A stretch of 64,000 bases of DNA, taken from Entomortierella parvispora. Its lineage: Eukaryota > Mortierellomycota > Mortierellomycetes > Mortierellales > Mortierellaceae. The stretch spans positions 2,852,001-2,916,000 of the forward strand of contig OY752141.1 of assembly GCA_963573315.1 (NCBI GenBank), in the 5' to 3' direction. Positions 25,547-37,928 of the stretch are shown in pieces; the first letter of the stretch is position 1, and each line of letters begins with the position of its first letter. Below the pieces are notes generated by a model. That model had not been told where the DNA came from and did no database searches. It worked only from the letters and a program-made list of their open reading frames with translations. Made by a program: the position numbers and the translations under genes.

Positions 25547-28500
25547 ATGTTGTGGCCAACCCCCTCTCCCACAAAATTGTCCAAGGCCGCTGCTGCTGTC
25601 GGTACCCTCCTAGACAGCCCACCCACTACCACCACCACCTCTACCACTACCTCTACCACCACTGCTTCAACGGACCTCGCTGGCTCGGATTCGTTTGACA
25701 TCGACTTTGAAAACACAGACGTGTCATCTACCTTTATCCTGAGCAACTCGTTCGATAACTGCAGACCCTCATCGCCCGCAATCTCACAATTGCAGCATCA
25801 GCCACTGCAGTCAGCACTTGCCGTTGACTTGGACAACCTAGGATCAAAAGACCAACAGGAAGGGTCGTCTGTGCTCAGAACCCCGCCAGAATCACCTGTC
25901 AAAGGCCACGAGAGAATCCCACTGCATTGCCCCACGTATGCACAGGAGCAGGAGCAACAACAACAACAGCAACAACAACAACGACAAAACCAGACCAGCA
26001 CTCTGACTCAGCCTCACCAGTCGTTCGACCTAAACACAAACTTTTCAATCAGTCTTTCCTCTCCTCCGTCATCGCCCACGTTGATTCAACCTCCTACCGC
26101 CCTTCCCCCAAAACTCTCGCAGTCTCTCAGTGCGCACCCGCTGTTCAAAGATTGCACAGAATCAGGAATACAGTTGCTTGCCTCAAGGATGCACATTCGG
26201 CACTATCACCCTCAGGATCACATCATCCACCGATCCGAGCAGTCCAGTGCCATGTTTTATGTCCTAAGAGGGACCGTCAAGGTGGTTTCCCACGATAACG
26301 AGGCCACATATTATGAGATCAAGGAGAACAATTTTTTTGGTGATGTTGGTGTCCTGTACCGAGTGCCTCGAACCATGGATGTCCTCGCAAAGAACCGATG
26401 CACAATTGCCATCCTGTCCGGCGACGACCTAGTGAAGGCCATGGAACAGTCACCTGAAATGGCCAAGGCTATCGGCTACCAGACCCAGGAACGGTACCAG
26501 ATGTATCTCAAACGCCGGCAGTCCGTCTCCGCGCGGCGCACCTTGGACGGTGGCACGGGCGGCCCCGATGAATACCAAGATGACTCAAAGTCCGAGAGCT
26601 TTGCCAAGTGCGACGTCCACAGCGCCATCCGCAAGGTAAGTTCAGAGAGGCGAAACGAAACATCATGACTGACTGCTGTCACAGCAGTCACCTCCTTTTG
26701 CCGGCCAATTGGAACTGACCCTCGTTTCTTCCTTCTTGTCTTCCCTCTCTCCCCCTGTGAATGGAATGCTGTCGCTTCCCCCCAAAAAGGTCCCGCTCTT
26801 TCAGAGCTGTCCATCCGAGGTTATTCACCTGCTGTCACTCAATGTTGAGCCAAGGACCTACAACCTGGGCCAGTCCATCATTCATAGAGGCGAGATTGGA
26901 CGGGAAATGTTTTTCATTGCCTCGGGAACCGTCGAGATTCTTTCAGACGACAACTTGCGTGTTCTCGCGCGTTTCCGCGACGGTCAGTTCTTTGGCGAGA
27001 TTGCAGTGCTACTAGACGTACCCCGCATCGCAAACGTCAAGGCTGTGTCCGAGGTCGAAGTTTTTGTCTTGACCAAGGATAACTTAGAAGCCGTATTCAA
27101 GGCCGTCCCAGGTGCAGCAGAAACCATCACTTCTGAAGGTCACCGACTCTACCAAAACTGGTTGGACGCGACCAGTAGATCCCAGAGCGTAGACCAGGTC
27201 GACACGACGGTGACCGACTCCCAAAATGCGGAAGTCAAATCGACTTCGAATGAGGTTGCAACTCCGACCTGCACAGACCATGCCCCACAAATGCTACAAA
27301 TGCGCCGGCGATCCTCCGAGGCCATAATTCACCCTATAGAAGCCGGTCATCCTGAAGGTAGGAAGAAAAGAGAAACAGGAGGAGGACGAGGTGCCTCAAA
27401 ACGAACACGACGTTGCACCGCTTGAGGCGAGGTGTCGAACATTCGACTCTAACATTTCATCCGTTTGTTTCCTTGATACAAACCAAAGCTATAAGCGTTC
27501 TTCCATTGACCTGTACAACGGACTTTAAACGAGGTCGCCGAACTTCTTACTCGCAGTCATCGGCTGTGCCCGTCCAATGGATGGACACTCAGGAGGACAC
27601 TGTCCAGGATGCGCCACCAATTTCATTCTTTAACCAGGATGCAGGAGCAGAAGAAGCACAAGAGCCACCAACGAGTCGCAATCCTACTATTCGCGGTTTG
27701 CAGGCGAGCAATCCCAGAAGACGCCGCGCCAGTGTCGCTGTGTGGTCGCAACAGGATCTCATGAAGCTTGCTGAAGCTGCTCAGGCAAAGTCGTCCATCG
27801 ATACCACACACGCAACTGTCCAGGCCACATCATTGGCTCAGTCGTTGCAGCCAGAAGAGTCGGAGCATGCTGCACAAGAACCAGCCGTAGGCATGTTGTC
27901 AAAGGAATCGAGACATCCATCCTTTAGTTCTTTGGCCCTGCATCACCCCAAGAAGCTGATGGGTCCGGCGACATTTCAAGACCTAGACGATAACATTGTG
28001 TCACAGATCTTGGGTGCTCTTCCCATCGGACCCCTATTGATTGCCCGGCGTGTCTGCAGGTCCTGGAACACCCTCATTATGGAGAGCGAGAATGTCTTGA
28101 CGGATTTGGACCTTTCCACCCACAAGAAAACTGTGAGTGACACTGCCATTGCAAGCCTTTGCAGCTCTGTTTTGAGCCGTAAACTCCAACGCACCGTCTC
28201 TGTATCCTTGCGCGATTGCTTTCTGATCTCGGACAAGGGTTTGGCCATGCTGGTTGCCCATATTCCTGGAGTCCGGAGTTTGGATCTTCACAGTTGTTGG
28301 AATGTGACTGACGCTGGCTTCCGTACTCTGGGTGTGTATTGCCCTCAGCTTCGATCGGTCGATTTTTCAAACTGCAGGAAGCTCGGCGATGAGACAATTT
28401 TCGGTCTCTATCCCAAAGAGTCCGTGGAACTTGCGATTCGCTCCAAGGAACAACTGGTTGAGGCAGTCTTGAGACCGCGGGCTGATTCGTATCCCATCCT

Positions 28501-29665
28501 TTGGGACACTGTTGCAACTGCCGGATCACCCGACACGTCTATGGATCAAACGCAGGTGCTGCTTACCCGAAGGTCGTCAATCGATATGGACTCTGACGGT
28601 CAAGGCCAAGTTCAGGTCGCCCCCAATGATCCTTCGCCCCTTGTTATGGATGTCGTCATGACGGAGGAGCTGGAGACTCCCCACTTCAAGGCCCCTGCCA
28701 AGATTGCCCCCTCACAGACTGGACCCCGAGGCTGTCCACTGCTTTCGCACTTGAATCTCTCCTATTGCAAGAACTTGACTGACAAGAGCTTTGTTCACTT
28801 GAGTTTGTATGGTTCCAAGCAACTCGTGTCCCTTAACCTTCAGAGGTGCACCACGATCTCTCCAGAGGCATTTGTGTCGTTGGACATGGATGCTAAAAAG
28901 GCCGTAAGCGAGTCTGCCTCTGCTGGTAGTGACTCTATGAGTGCAGGTTACAATCCGCTGACGCAGCCATGCTTCCCGAAGCTTCGCGAACTATATCTCT
29001 CGGACTGCACATTCTTAACCGATGCTGCCATTTTCGCATTGGCTCCCAACATGCCTGCTGTGCAAGTCTTGTCGCTCTCGTTTTGCTGTGCATTGACGGA
29101 TTTGGCGATTGAGGCGCTCTTGGACAGTTGTGCCTTTTTACACAAGCTGGACTTGTCATTTTGTGGCTCTGCTGTCTCGGACGCGTCTCTCTACCAATTG
29201 GCGCAGCTGGACGCCCAAGAACCTGGCCAGTGCAGCCTCGAGGAGTTGGAGATCCGTGGATGCGTTCGTGTGACAGAGCACGGTATCCGTGAAATCATCG
29301 ACGGGTGTCCCAACTTGAAGCGATTGAATGTCAGCGGCTGCTCTGGTATTGGTGGCGCACTGAGTGCCAACGTATCGCCCGCTGCCCAGACACCGATCTT
29401 TACACTAGGCCAGGCCATCGACTCTATGACAGTGGATATGGCTGCACAGTGCGCTAATGGGATCGGCCCTCTGGACATGCCTGCAGGAAATGACGCCTGG
29501 GGTAGCGGAGACCACGTAGATGTGGGAGCGACGGATAATGGATCTTCGGGATCTCTAGCAGTCCCAGCACACGGGGCCCATCTGGCGCGGAAGATGGATG
29601 CTCTGAAGCGAGGCAAGGAGTGGGTTTTGGCCCAGCAGCGTCCTGGATTGGCGATCATCGTTTAA
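25547..29665 (+). CDS. two cyclic-nucleotide-binding domains + F-box + leucine-rich repeats
   Basis: Three exons (25547-26635, 26790-27357, 27534-29665) give 1262 residues with agreeing phases. Residues 1-190 are low complexity (Thr and Gln runs). The first cNMP-binding domain, about 195-320, has FYVLRGTVKVVS and phosphate-cassette-like FFGDVGVLYRVPRTMDV. The second, about 364-485, has FFIASGTVEILS and FFGEIAVLLDVPRIANV, keeping both the Glu and the Arg that normally hold the cyclic phosphate; the first has Asp for Glu. A linker of about 200 residues leads to an F-box near 695-740 (FQDLDDNIVSQILGALPIGP, ARRVCRSWNTLI). Cysteine-type LRRs of the AMN1 kind follow to the C-terminus (LDLHSCWNVTDAGF, LNLSYCKNLTDKSF, LEIRGCVRVTEHGI). 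The architecture suggests a ligand-responsive SCF ubiquitin-ligase receptor (inference). There is no kinase or channel part. Confidence 0.9.
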
Positions 29666-30093
29666 TGACGAAAACAGAACATTGTCTCGTTCTCTGGCAG
29701 ATAGTTTTGCTGGTTCTCGGGGCTTTTCAGTCTCTTTACCAAAATCGTCTCGTGTATATATTTTCTCAACCTGGACTCATGAAAAGAGTCCGCTTCTACA
29801 CACTCTCTCCTTGTACATACAGAAATACCGTCCTTTTCAGCCGAAATGCGAATGAATAAATTAAAAAAAAAAAAATGGCCGTGACTGTGCCCCTGGTTGA
29901 TGCGCGAACATGTCTCCTCATGAAAGATTGCTGCACATGGGAAATACAACCCTCCTTTGCTCCATTTCAAAATTATCATTACCGGCTGTAGCTCTCAGAA
30001 CCACCCTCATCAACACTCACAGGAACACTGTACTCTGTCAGGCCGTACCGACAACCTAGCCACTATCAACAAAACACCAGACGTTTGGCTGCC
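29666..30093. other. intergenic between cNMP-F-box and TIP-like genes
   Basis: Contains the 3' UTR of the upstream gene, with AATAAA at 29855, and the promoter of the TIP-like gene. No gene is seen. Confidence 0.5.
29855..29860 (+). terminator. AATAAA polyadenylation signal candidate (cNMP-F-box)
   Basis: The canonical hexamer lies 190 bases after the stop codon and is followed within a few bases by an A-run. Confidence 0.5.
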
Positions 30094-32891
30094 ATGAGAA
30101 AGTTTTCGTCTGCGGTCTTGGCGCTCTCTCTCGTGGTCGGGGCAACATGGGCCCGAAAGTACCCCACTAGTGGACTGTACAATGTTGACGCCAATGTCCA
30201 TCTGGAGGGAGTCAAGGGAACCGTGGCCGCATTTGGAGACTTTAATGGCGATAAATAGTATGAAGATGGACCTCCGTTCAATGTATAGTCAATCACTCAT
30301 TCGACCAGCATCTCATCGTTTCACCCTTTTTATTTGTTTGCTACCAACTGCAGCACGGATATCATCACGTTGAGCGATGATCAGACATCGTTTAGTATAT
30401 ACCTTTGGGATCACGGTAAGCAAGACATATCTTTTCCATATGTCTGTCTACTTTAGAGGACAAAAGTCCTAACAACCCTTATCTCCATTCTAGCCTCGTG
30501 GTCGTTCAGCATACTCGAAACAGCTACTGTGAATATTGCACAGAGTCCGCAGGCGTTCATCATCACCAGCATCGTCCCAGGCGACTATAACCATGACGGC
30601 AAACTGGACTTATTGGTCATGGGACAAGTCGATCCAGTTAATAACCCCAATGGCGAGCTTATGATGCGTATTTACCTCGGTAACATTGATGTTGGATGGG
30701 GTAAGTACAGTTTTTGTTACTGTCCAAACAAAACATAGAGGACACGTTTGACCAAGCTCTGTACGTACTAACCTCTGTGCTATTATCGCATTCAATTAGA
30801 TGCAAACTACGTCACTCTGCCCTCTTCGACCTCACAACAACCAATGACCTTTGACGTCAATGGAGATATGCGGACTGATCTTCTGGGATATGCATTCGCA
30901 GGATATCAAGCAGGGACAAGTTCTCTGTCTGTATGGAAGAATATCTACGATCCCGCTGCACCAGGACCAATTTTTGAAGTGTATGTGATCAACCGGACAA
31001 AGCAGTTTTGATACTGGAGAACTACAGAACGGCCTGGCTAATACCCCAGTCGTTTTCTTTTATTTCAATGTCGGACACAGGGTACCGATGAATTTTACTG
31101 GAGAACCTGAATCCAAGTGCACTCTCTCGAATCCCCATTCCAGTGCCTTTGTGGATCTGAACGGGGACTGCCTGGCCGGTAATTTATACAGCTAGACATA
31201 ACAATCGGTGCTACTATGATTGGAAACTGACAAATTTGAACCGATCTTTTGTTTTGCAGATATCTTTTTGACGTGCGTAGGTACCAACAACCAACTCAGC
31301 TATGCCATCTACATCAACAACAAGGATGCTGGATTTGAGTTTGCAGTTGCAGGTCTGCTCCCTACTGGCGCAGGACAGGTCACATTTGCGGACATGGACG
31401 GAGATGGCGCGGTAGACATGGTTGTCCCTGCCTGCGATAATCGTGGACAGTGCTCGATATATGTCTACTACAACCAGCAGATGCCGCTATGCACTTCCAA
31501 GGATGAAAAGAATTGCCGGCAAGTCTCAAACCTGTGCGTTGCCGATCCAAACTTTACTTTCAGCCCTGATCCCGACCATAACGCCATCCCAGGAGCTCTT
31601 GTTCAGTTCCCGTTGGCCGATGTTTTGCCTGAAAATCAACAGCTTTTGTTGGTAGACCCTGCTTTCAAGGGGGTGTTGCCTGTCTCTGTCCATGTGGGCG
31701 ATTATAATTTGGACGGATACCCCGATTTGCTTGTCGTCAGTGGAACACCAGGGAACAACAACAGAGCATCGAGCGCCACGCTTCTGCAGTCTGTGTTATG
31801 TCGATCAGACAATGGATGTGTCCCCACGGCTGTAGATGCCAAGAGAAGAAGCTTTGTCAAGGTCACGGAAGGCGCAAACGAGTTGATCAGCCTACAGGAT
31901 GTGCGCGCTGCTGCCTTTTTGGATCTGGATGAAGATGTAGGCCTTCACTCTAGGGATATGTGTAGTCTATTGTTCGAGTTTGCCTCAAGACTGGGTGCTA
32001 ATCGTGTTCTCGTTTCTCCCTTCACTCTTCGCAGGGCACTGTGGACATTATGGTTCTCCGCAACAGTAACACACAACAGGCCATAGCAGGACGATCCATC
32101 ACCATGATCCACAACAACTATTTCAACGATGCCTTTTTCCTCAAAACTCTCGCTTCCAATGGCGTTTGTCCCACCTGGTGCGGGCAGTATGACACTAAAC
32201 CAGCCAAGGTTGGGGCGAAACCATTTGGAGTCAACTATCCTGGCGCGACGTTCAAGTTTACTGTTTTAGACACGTCAGGAAAGAAGCGTGCGAACCAAGT
32301 GGCCCAGTACCCCTCCTCGACGTACTTGGGTCTTTCTCTCCCATATTCTCTTTTCGGACTAGGACGAACGAATAACTATGTGGAGGAATTGTTCGTAGGC
32401 GTAACGAGAAACCAGCCAGAGCATTATACAACATATGCGGGTGTTATTCCCAACTCACAGTTGATCATTATCCCTTACCAGCAAGAGGATGATCAGTCTT
32501 GGACACCACCATCCACTGCGAACACAACGGAGACCGGTGAAGGAACAGCCACGATTCAGGATGAAAAGAAGGGAGGACCGAACGAGTGGACTCTGGAACT
32601 ATATATCCGACCAGGAGATTATGTCCCATGGGTGTTTGTCACTCTGGCAACAGCCATTGCCATCCTTGCGGGTGTGGTTGTTGGATTGAACTGGATGGAG
32701 AAGGTAATTGAGAAGAGCTTATTTATTTTTTATTTTTTTGGTCATTTTGAATTGCTAGGGGGGTGGGGTATTTAACTGAACACTAACGCCTTTTTGTTTC
32801 TGTCCTTGTGCCCTTTTCTGTATCGTGTTAGCGCGAGGATGAGAGGGAGCGGAAGAAGGCACTCCATATTATCAATTTTGACGCGTTGTAG
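30094..32891 (+). CDS. TIP/ITFG1-like FG-GAP (integrin-alpha-type) membrane protein
   Basis: Eight exons: 30094-30257, 30354-30415, 30494-30700, 30800-30980, 31081-31178, 31260-31936, 32035-32703 and 32832-32891. They give 705 residues with all phases agreeing. A signal peptide (MRKFSSAVLALSLVVGATWA) leads into a beta-propeller with repeated calcium-loop motifs: DFNGDKYTD, DYNHDGKLD, DVNGDMRTD, DLNGDCLAD, DMDGDGAVD, DYNLDGYPD and DLDEDGTVD. Near the C-terminus is one membrane span (WVFVTLATAIAILAGVVVGL), then a short cytosolic tail ending KKALHIINFDAL. Domain order and length match the T-cell immunomodulatory protein (ITFG1) family, conserved from fungi to animals and thought to act at the cell surface or in the secretory pathway. 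The fungal role is unknown. Paired cysteines in the middle (PLCTSKDEKNCRQVSNLC) fit an extracellular location. Confidence 0.9.
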
Positions 32892-33291
32892 AGTTACCCT
32901 GAGTTTTTAATAAATATACAAAACGGACAAATACTTGCGTGGGATTTGTGAAAGTGCCCACACCCTAAAAAAGGCCATTGAATAACAAGGGGTTCCCACT
33001 GCTTTGGCTGTTCACGTTCATTGTTTGACCTCTGATGCAATGCGAGCCCATACTTGGGACCTCACTGGCGAGAACAGTGTATAAATGTGTATAAATGTTT
33101 GTTTCCTCACCTCCTCTTTTCTTTCATCGATCTTTCTATTTCCTTTCTCTGTTCAACCAGATTCTCGTCCTTTTGCTCTATCAGCCTCCGCGTCTTCTCG
33201 TAATCACTCTGTTCTCCCCTTTTCTCAAAGCTACACAACCAGGACTTGATCATACAACCGACCCCGGTCCTCACTTTCACACGCTATCACA
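32892..33291. other. intergenic: TIP-like 3' UTR and FAD monooxygenase promoter
   Basis: AATAAA at 32909-32914 follows the TIP-like stop by 17 bases. The right part is pyrimidine-rich up to the ATG at 33292, and a tandem GTGTATAAAT pair near 33077-33097 could serve as a TATA-like element about 200 bases upstream of the start. Confidence 0.45.
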
Positions 33292-35128
33292 ATGTCTCGC
33301 CGCAAGTTCCCGAAACGAAGATCGACCAGTGTCCTCAAAGGGGTTCTGTCACACTCAAAAGATATGGCGCCTCCATTGTCTCAGGGCAGCGACTTTCTTC
33401 CTCCACCACCCCCTCTACCCCTACCACCGCGACCACTCCATGTCCTCATTGTCGGGGCTGGTGTTGGAGGTGTGACCATGGGCTTAATGCTGGAACGAGC
33501 AGGTATCTCGTACCAAATCCTGGAAGCCTCTCCAACGATACGACTTACAGGCAGTGCCCTCTCTGTTGGGCCGAACCTCATGCGGGTGATGGAACAGCTT
33601 GGGTTTTTGGATGAATTGATGCGGGAGAGTAAACCTGTCCGCCAGATCCGATATTACGATCGGATAACTGGCAACTTGACCATGGCCAACTATGATGGCA
33701 TCGCCGACATGATGTTTTGTCAGACTCGGTAAGAACGAAAAAGGGACTTTCTTCTTTTATCCCCTTCCAGCTTCAAAGCCAACTCTTTCGCTTGGTGTTT
33801 GTTCTATCCTCGCGATTCTTTGTTAATCTTTGAATTTTCTTTCTAGTTATGGCAATGCCATACGGGTGATCCCAAGAACAACCCTCTATAACATGCTGTA
33901 CTCGGCTCTGCCCAAGGACAAGGTCTTGATGGGCAAGCGTGTGATCAGCACTGCCGAGAATACGCCCGAGGGCGGGCATGGGACAGAGCTCAGTAGTCAC
34001 GTCAGTTGCACTTGCGATGATGGGACCACTTTTGAAGGATCCCTCCTGGTCGGTGCCGATGGATCTTATAGTAGGGTGCGAAGGCACATGTTCCAGGCGC
34101 TTCAAGAACTTGGAAAATTGAACCCGCTCGACAAAGGGGCGGCCTTGCTACCGTACCAGCATTGTGTGGTGGGCGTTACGGACCCTCTAGACCCCATCGA
34201 GTTCGAGGTGATCAATGGCCACTTTTCAGAGTTCCAAGTCCTCCGAGGACGAAACAATCTCCATTCGGTAAATTGTCTCTTGTGCTTTTTGTGCTTTTTG
34301 TGCTTTTTGTGCTTTTTGTGCTTTTTGCTATCCCCAAAAAGGAATGTGATACAACGAGAACGCAGTAAACACCCACTGACGGGACATCATTGTCTTCTTT
34401 CGATTGTGCCTCTCCTCCTTGTGCCACAGATATGGTTAATGCCATTGACAGACTATCGCATCTCCTGGAGCCTCTTTTGTCAGTTTCCAGAAGACCTTCG
34501 CCAAGAATATGACGAGCACAGGGCCCGAGCCACCAATCCTCAGAGCCATTGGAAAGATGTGTCCAAAAAGATCAGTGACCACGCCCAATCCCTTTTGGAA
34601 AGTCTTTGTCATGTCCAGAATCCATTGAGCAACGCTGGCGGAGACTTTGGCGACCTTGTGGCTCAGACTGCGCCGGATCGGATCTCGTACGCGACAATGG
34701 AGCAAGGTGTCTTCACTCGTTGGTATCATGGACGAACAGTCCTCATCGGGGACGCTTGTCATAAATCCTTGCCGTATGGCGGCCAAGGCGCCAATCAGGC
34801 GATCCTGGATAGTGTCTACTTGGTGAACAAGTTGTTCTCCATGCCCAGCAAGAACCCCTCCACGAGGGAATTGGGGGCGTTGTTTGAAGAGTATCAAAGG
34901 GATCGGACGACGAGCGCGTATTTGGCCGTGTTGGGATCGAGCGCGTACGATTATTTGTTTGGAGGTCAAGGCTGGCTTTCTTGCGTGTGTCGGTTCATTT
35001 ATTTCTACTTGTTGCCCTGGAATCTCTTCTACATTGTCTCGGATGCGTTCTATGGAGTTCGGCCGCTTTTGAGGTTCTTGCCGCTGGTGAAGGAGATGAG
35101 CTGTCAGCCCGGGTCTAGGCGTCTTTGA
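33292..35128 (+). CDS. FAD-dependent aromatic-type monooxygenase, copy 1
   Basis: Three exons (33292-33728, 33847-34267, 34430-35128) give 518 residues. The N-terminus is basic with a Pro run (LPPPPPLPLPPRPLH) and precedes the Rossmann motif VLIVGAGVGGVTMGLMLERA at about residue 50. The second FAD motif LLVGADGSYSRVR and the third, TVLIGDACHKSLPYGGQGAN (about residue 390), are intact, placing it in the PHBH/salicylate-hydroxylase-like group. These enzymes add one oxygen atom using NAD(P)H; the substrate is unknown. The C-terminus carries hydrophobic stretches (FIYFYLLPWNLFYIVSDAFY), so it may sit on a membrane. The paralogue at 37929 shares exon borders at the RYG and IW positions. A BTB gene lies between the two copies. 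Confidence 0.92.
34282..34326. repeat. GTGCTTTTT x5 tandem repeat in an intron
   Basis: Five exact 9-nt units lie within the second intron of FAD monooxygenase copy 1, near its donor. Being a multiple of three, retained copies would read as Cys-Phe-Leu repeats. Confidence 0.9.
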
Positions 35129-35495
35129 TGTAGAGTTTTTGTTTACGAAGATACATGATGCCCAAAAGAAAAAAAATCTCTCGGAAAACAAATGATTGCT
35201 TCCTCGAAATGGAAGGTCTTTGTGGTGTGTGCATGTGTGTGTGCAACCAACAAGGGGCCTGCGGAGACAATCCACGGATGCTCTCCGTTAATCGCGGCAG
35301 AGAGTGATAGACAAGAAGCACAGACACAGGGACAGGGACAGAGACAGAGAGATTATCCATCCCCCGAACAGGTGCACATGACCCTTCTATTCCTTTTCTG
35401 CAATCAGTCAAGCTCCCTCTGCTTTGTCTGGTTTTTTTTTTGTTCTTCTTCCTTTGTCACACTCTTCCTCCTCATATCCCCCTGTCAAAAGAAAC
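35129..35495. other. intergenic: monooxygenase 3' UTR and BTB promoter
   Basis: Contains a GGGACAGGGACAGAGACAGAGA purine repeat near 35329-35350 and a pyrimidine-rich run before the BTB start. No gene is seen. Confidence 0.45.
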
Positions 35496-37277
35496 ATGCC
35501 CTACATAGGCCAAATCGTCTTTGCCATCGACCTCCCGCCATTGCTTCCTCACCTGCACCACCAAGGACCAGATCAGAGGCACCGTCGCACCAGTCTCGGA
35601 TCAAGGACTCACCGGGATCGCCTCTTCACCTGGACCTGCTCCGTGGCCCTTTCACCTCCACCCACTGCCGCTACTGCCACTACTGCCGTCGACCCTTTTG
35701 GTCTCAAAAACGTCCCCCCGGACTTGACCGTCTCTCTTCGATGCCGACCGACTACGTCCACACCTGAATCGCGCCAGTCCTTGGTGAACAATCATCTTTG
35801 CCACTACTCTCGCCTCTTGATCACCAGTTTGCCTGCCTCTTCTCCTCTGGATCGCCACGTCCACAGCGCAACCCCCGTCACTCTTCTTGACATGCCTATT
35901 CGGCAAGCAGAGGTCCCGCTGCAAGGTCTCCAAGGTGCTGACAAAAGACGGGAAGAAGAAGAGACAGAGCTGATGGTGGATATCAAAACAACTAAGAGAA
36001 CACGGTGATCTGACTCTTGCTTCTTGATTGTGCTAGTCGAGCTTGACTGTTCCCTGCTACCAAGCAACGATCAGAGTATGCTGCACGTGGTCCTGAGTGC
36101 AAACGGAAGCAACAGCAACAACAGCAGCAGTGCCTTGCCTCATTCAATATCAACCTCTACGTCTCGTCAGTTTGAAAGAAAACAAAGGGTTTGGCAAAGA
36201 ACAGGAAGGAAACGCACACTGGACTCGAGATTCATCTCAACAGAGGCACAACAAAGGCTGACCACCGTTCTGGAAAGTGAGATCGGGGCTGATGTTCAAA
36301 TCATGTTTGCCAAAGATCCGTTCGAGATGATCTGGATGGACTCCATACCGACAGACGAAGAGATTCACGCTCATTCTTGCATCCTGAAAACAGTCAATAC
36401 GGAATCCATGAGGCGGTTGCTCAACACTTATCCTCCGCAACAGGATCGAGCAGTGACTCGAGCGAATGTGGATAGAGCCAAGGGAGATGCAGAAGGCGTT
36501 CAGGAACATCCGTCAGGAGGAAAAGTAGGAAACGACTCAAACGAGGATGACAGTACCTCTGATGGAGGACGTCAAGGTCAAAGCCCCACAGTTGGCAGCC
36601 GCGGTCAGACAAATGCCAACACCAGTGACAACACCACTCCCACCACCATCACCACCACCATCACCACCAACAAAGATGACCACAAAAGCAGCCGCGAAAC
36701 CATAAACAGCACACAACTTCATTCAATGCGAGAGCCAATACGCGCCATTCGATTCGAGGACTCACCTCCCGCTGCGGTGCGAGCTGTAGTCCGTTACGTC
36801 TATTTGGGCGAGAGACCTGCGGTTGAAGCCAACTGCGGATATACGGTGAAGGATCTGATGGCTCTCTCTACTTTCTTGGGGATTGAGCCATTGAAAGATT
36901 ATTGCGTGGCCCTTGTTCTCGGTCTCCCGCAAGATTGCTGCTGCTGTGAGAGCAATGAACATAGACCAATGATGTGTTCCAGGCACTCATCACCCGCAGA
37001 CTGGCAGCAAGTGTCAAGAATTCGAACAAAGCCTCAGTTGGGATACACAGAGGACATGATGATGCCTCCGGAATCGATGCTTCAAACCTTGTTTGCGTGG
37101 GGACACCGGTTCCCGAGGATTGAACAAGCGCTGATTGAAGTGTTGGTGTCGGACCATGGAAAGATCGCGGAAGAAACGGTTATGAACAGATTTAAGAATC
37201 ATCAAGCGTTCGAGCGAATTTTGTTCAGCATGATGATGGAGCAAGTCCGCCAACGATCTGAAGACGGCCAGCAGTGA
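35496..37277 (+). CDS. BTB/POZ-domain protein
   Basis: Two exons (35496-36004, 36065-37277) give 573 residues. The splice (CG|GTGATC ... CCAAG|C) is the only pairing tried that keeps the frame. The N-terminal 170 residues or so (MPYIGQIVFAIDLPPLLPHL, FTWTCSVALSPPP, DPFGLKNVPPDLTVSLRC) read as alternating beta strands and may be a MATH-like fold, which I cannot confirm. The BTB core is recognisable as ADVQIMFA, IHAHSCILKTVNTESMRRLL, then AIRFEDSPPAAVRAVVRYVY and DLMALSTFLGIEPLKDYCVA. It is interrupted by about 100 residues of low-complexity Asn/Thr/Asp sequence between the second and third parts. BTB proteins commonly recruit substrates to cullin-3 (family knowledge). It lies between two FAD monooxygenases; no functional link is shown. 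Confidence 0.82.
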
Positions 37278-37928
37278 TCGAGAGTTTATGGATACTCTGG
37301 CCGTAGAGCAGCCAGCTCACAGTCGAGATGACGCCGACACTTGACATTGACGCTAAAATTTTGCGAGAGCCTTTGACGGAGACAGAACGCCAGGAAGGAA
37401 GAAGAAAGAACAAATGGAGGAGCTACAATAATTGGTAAAGCACGAAAATAAAAGACATGGGAGCACCTTTGACGATGCAGCAGGCTACATGGGACGAAGA
37501 TAGAACAGTCAGGAAATGAAAGGAAGGGATGGAAGAAGACATAGAAAATGAGCATCGGCGGCATCTTGTGGGCGGCAAGGGTGCAACACAGGCACCAAGC
37601 CAAAGCTGTGTTTGCGTGCCGCAAGGTGGGGATCCTTGGCTTGAACTGCATTCCAATCCATAACCACATTCCTTTCTCATCCTTCCTCACCTGCATCCAT
37701 TGTTCATCTGCGTCGCCAATCTTCATTCTCGCCCTCTCCCCTCTCCATCATCCAGCCATCTCTGTCAAAGCTCTCTCTCTCCCTTCTGTTTATTCTCATC
37801 AAGCTCATTCGCTCCCTCCCTTTGAAAGTTGAAGGAATACCAGCAACGGCAAACATTCCGTTCTCCCCCTTTTTTTTTCGAAACACGACCTACACAGCAA
37901 CTGATCTTTCAACTAGACTGTCAGTCCC
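37278..37928. other. intergenic: BTB 3' UTR and monooxygenase copy 2 promoter
   Basis: 650 bases without a supportable gene. The last 200 bases are pyrimidine-rich on the plus strand and lead into the start at 37929. Open frames on the minus strand here translate to low-complexity Ser/Phe/Cys sequence and are not supported. Confidence 0.5.
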
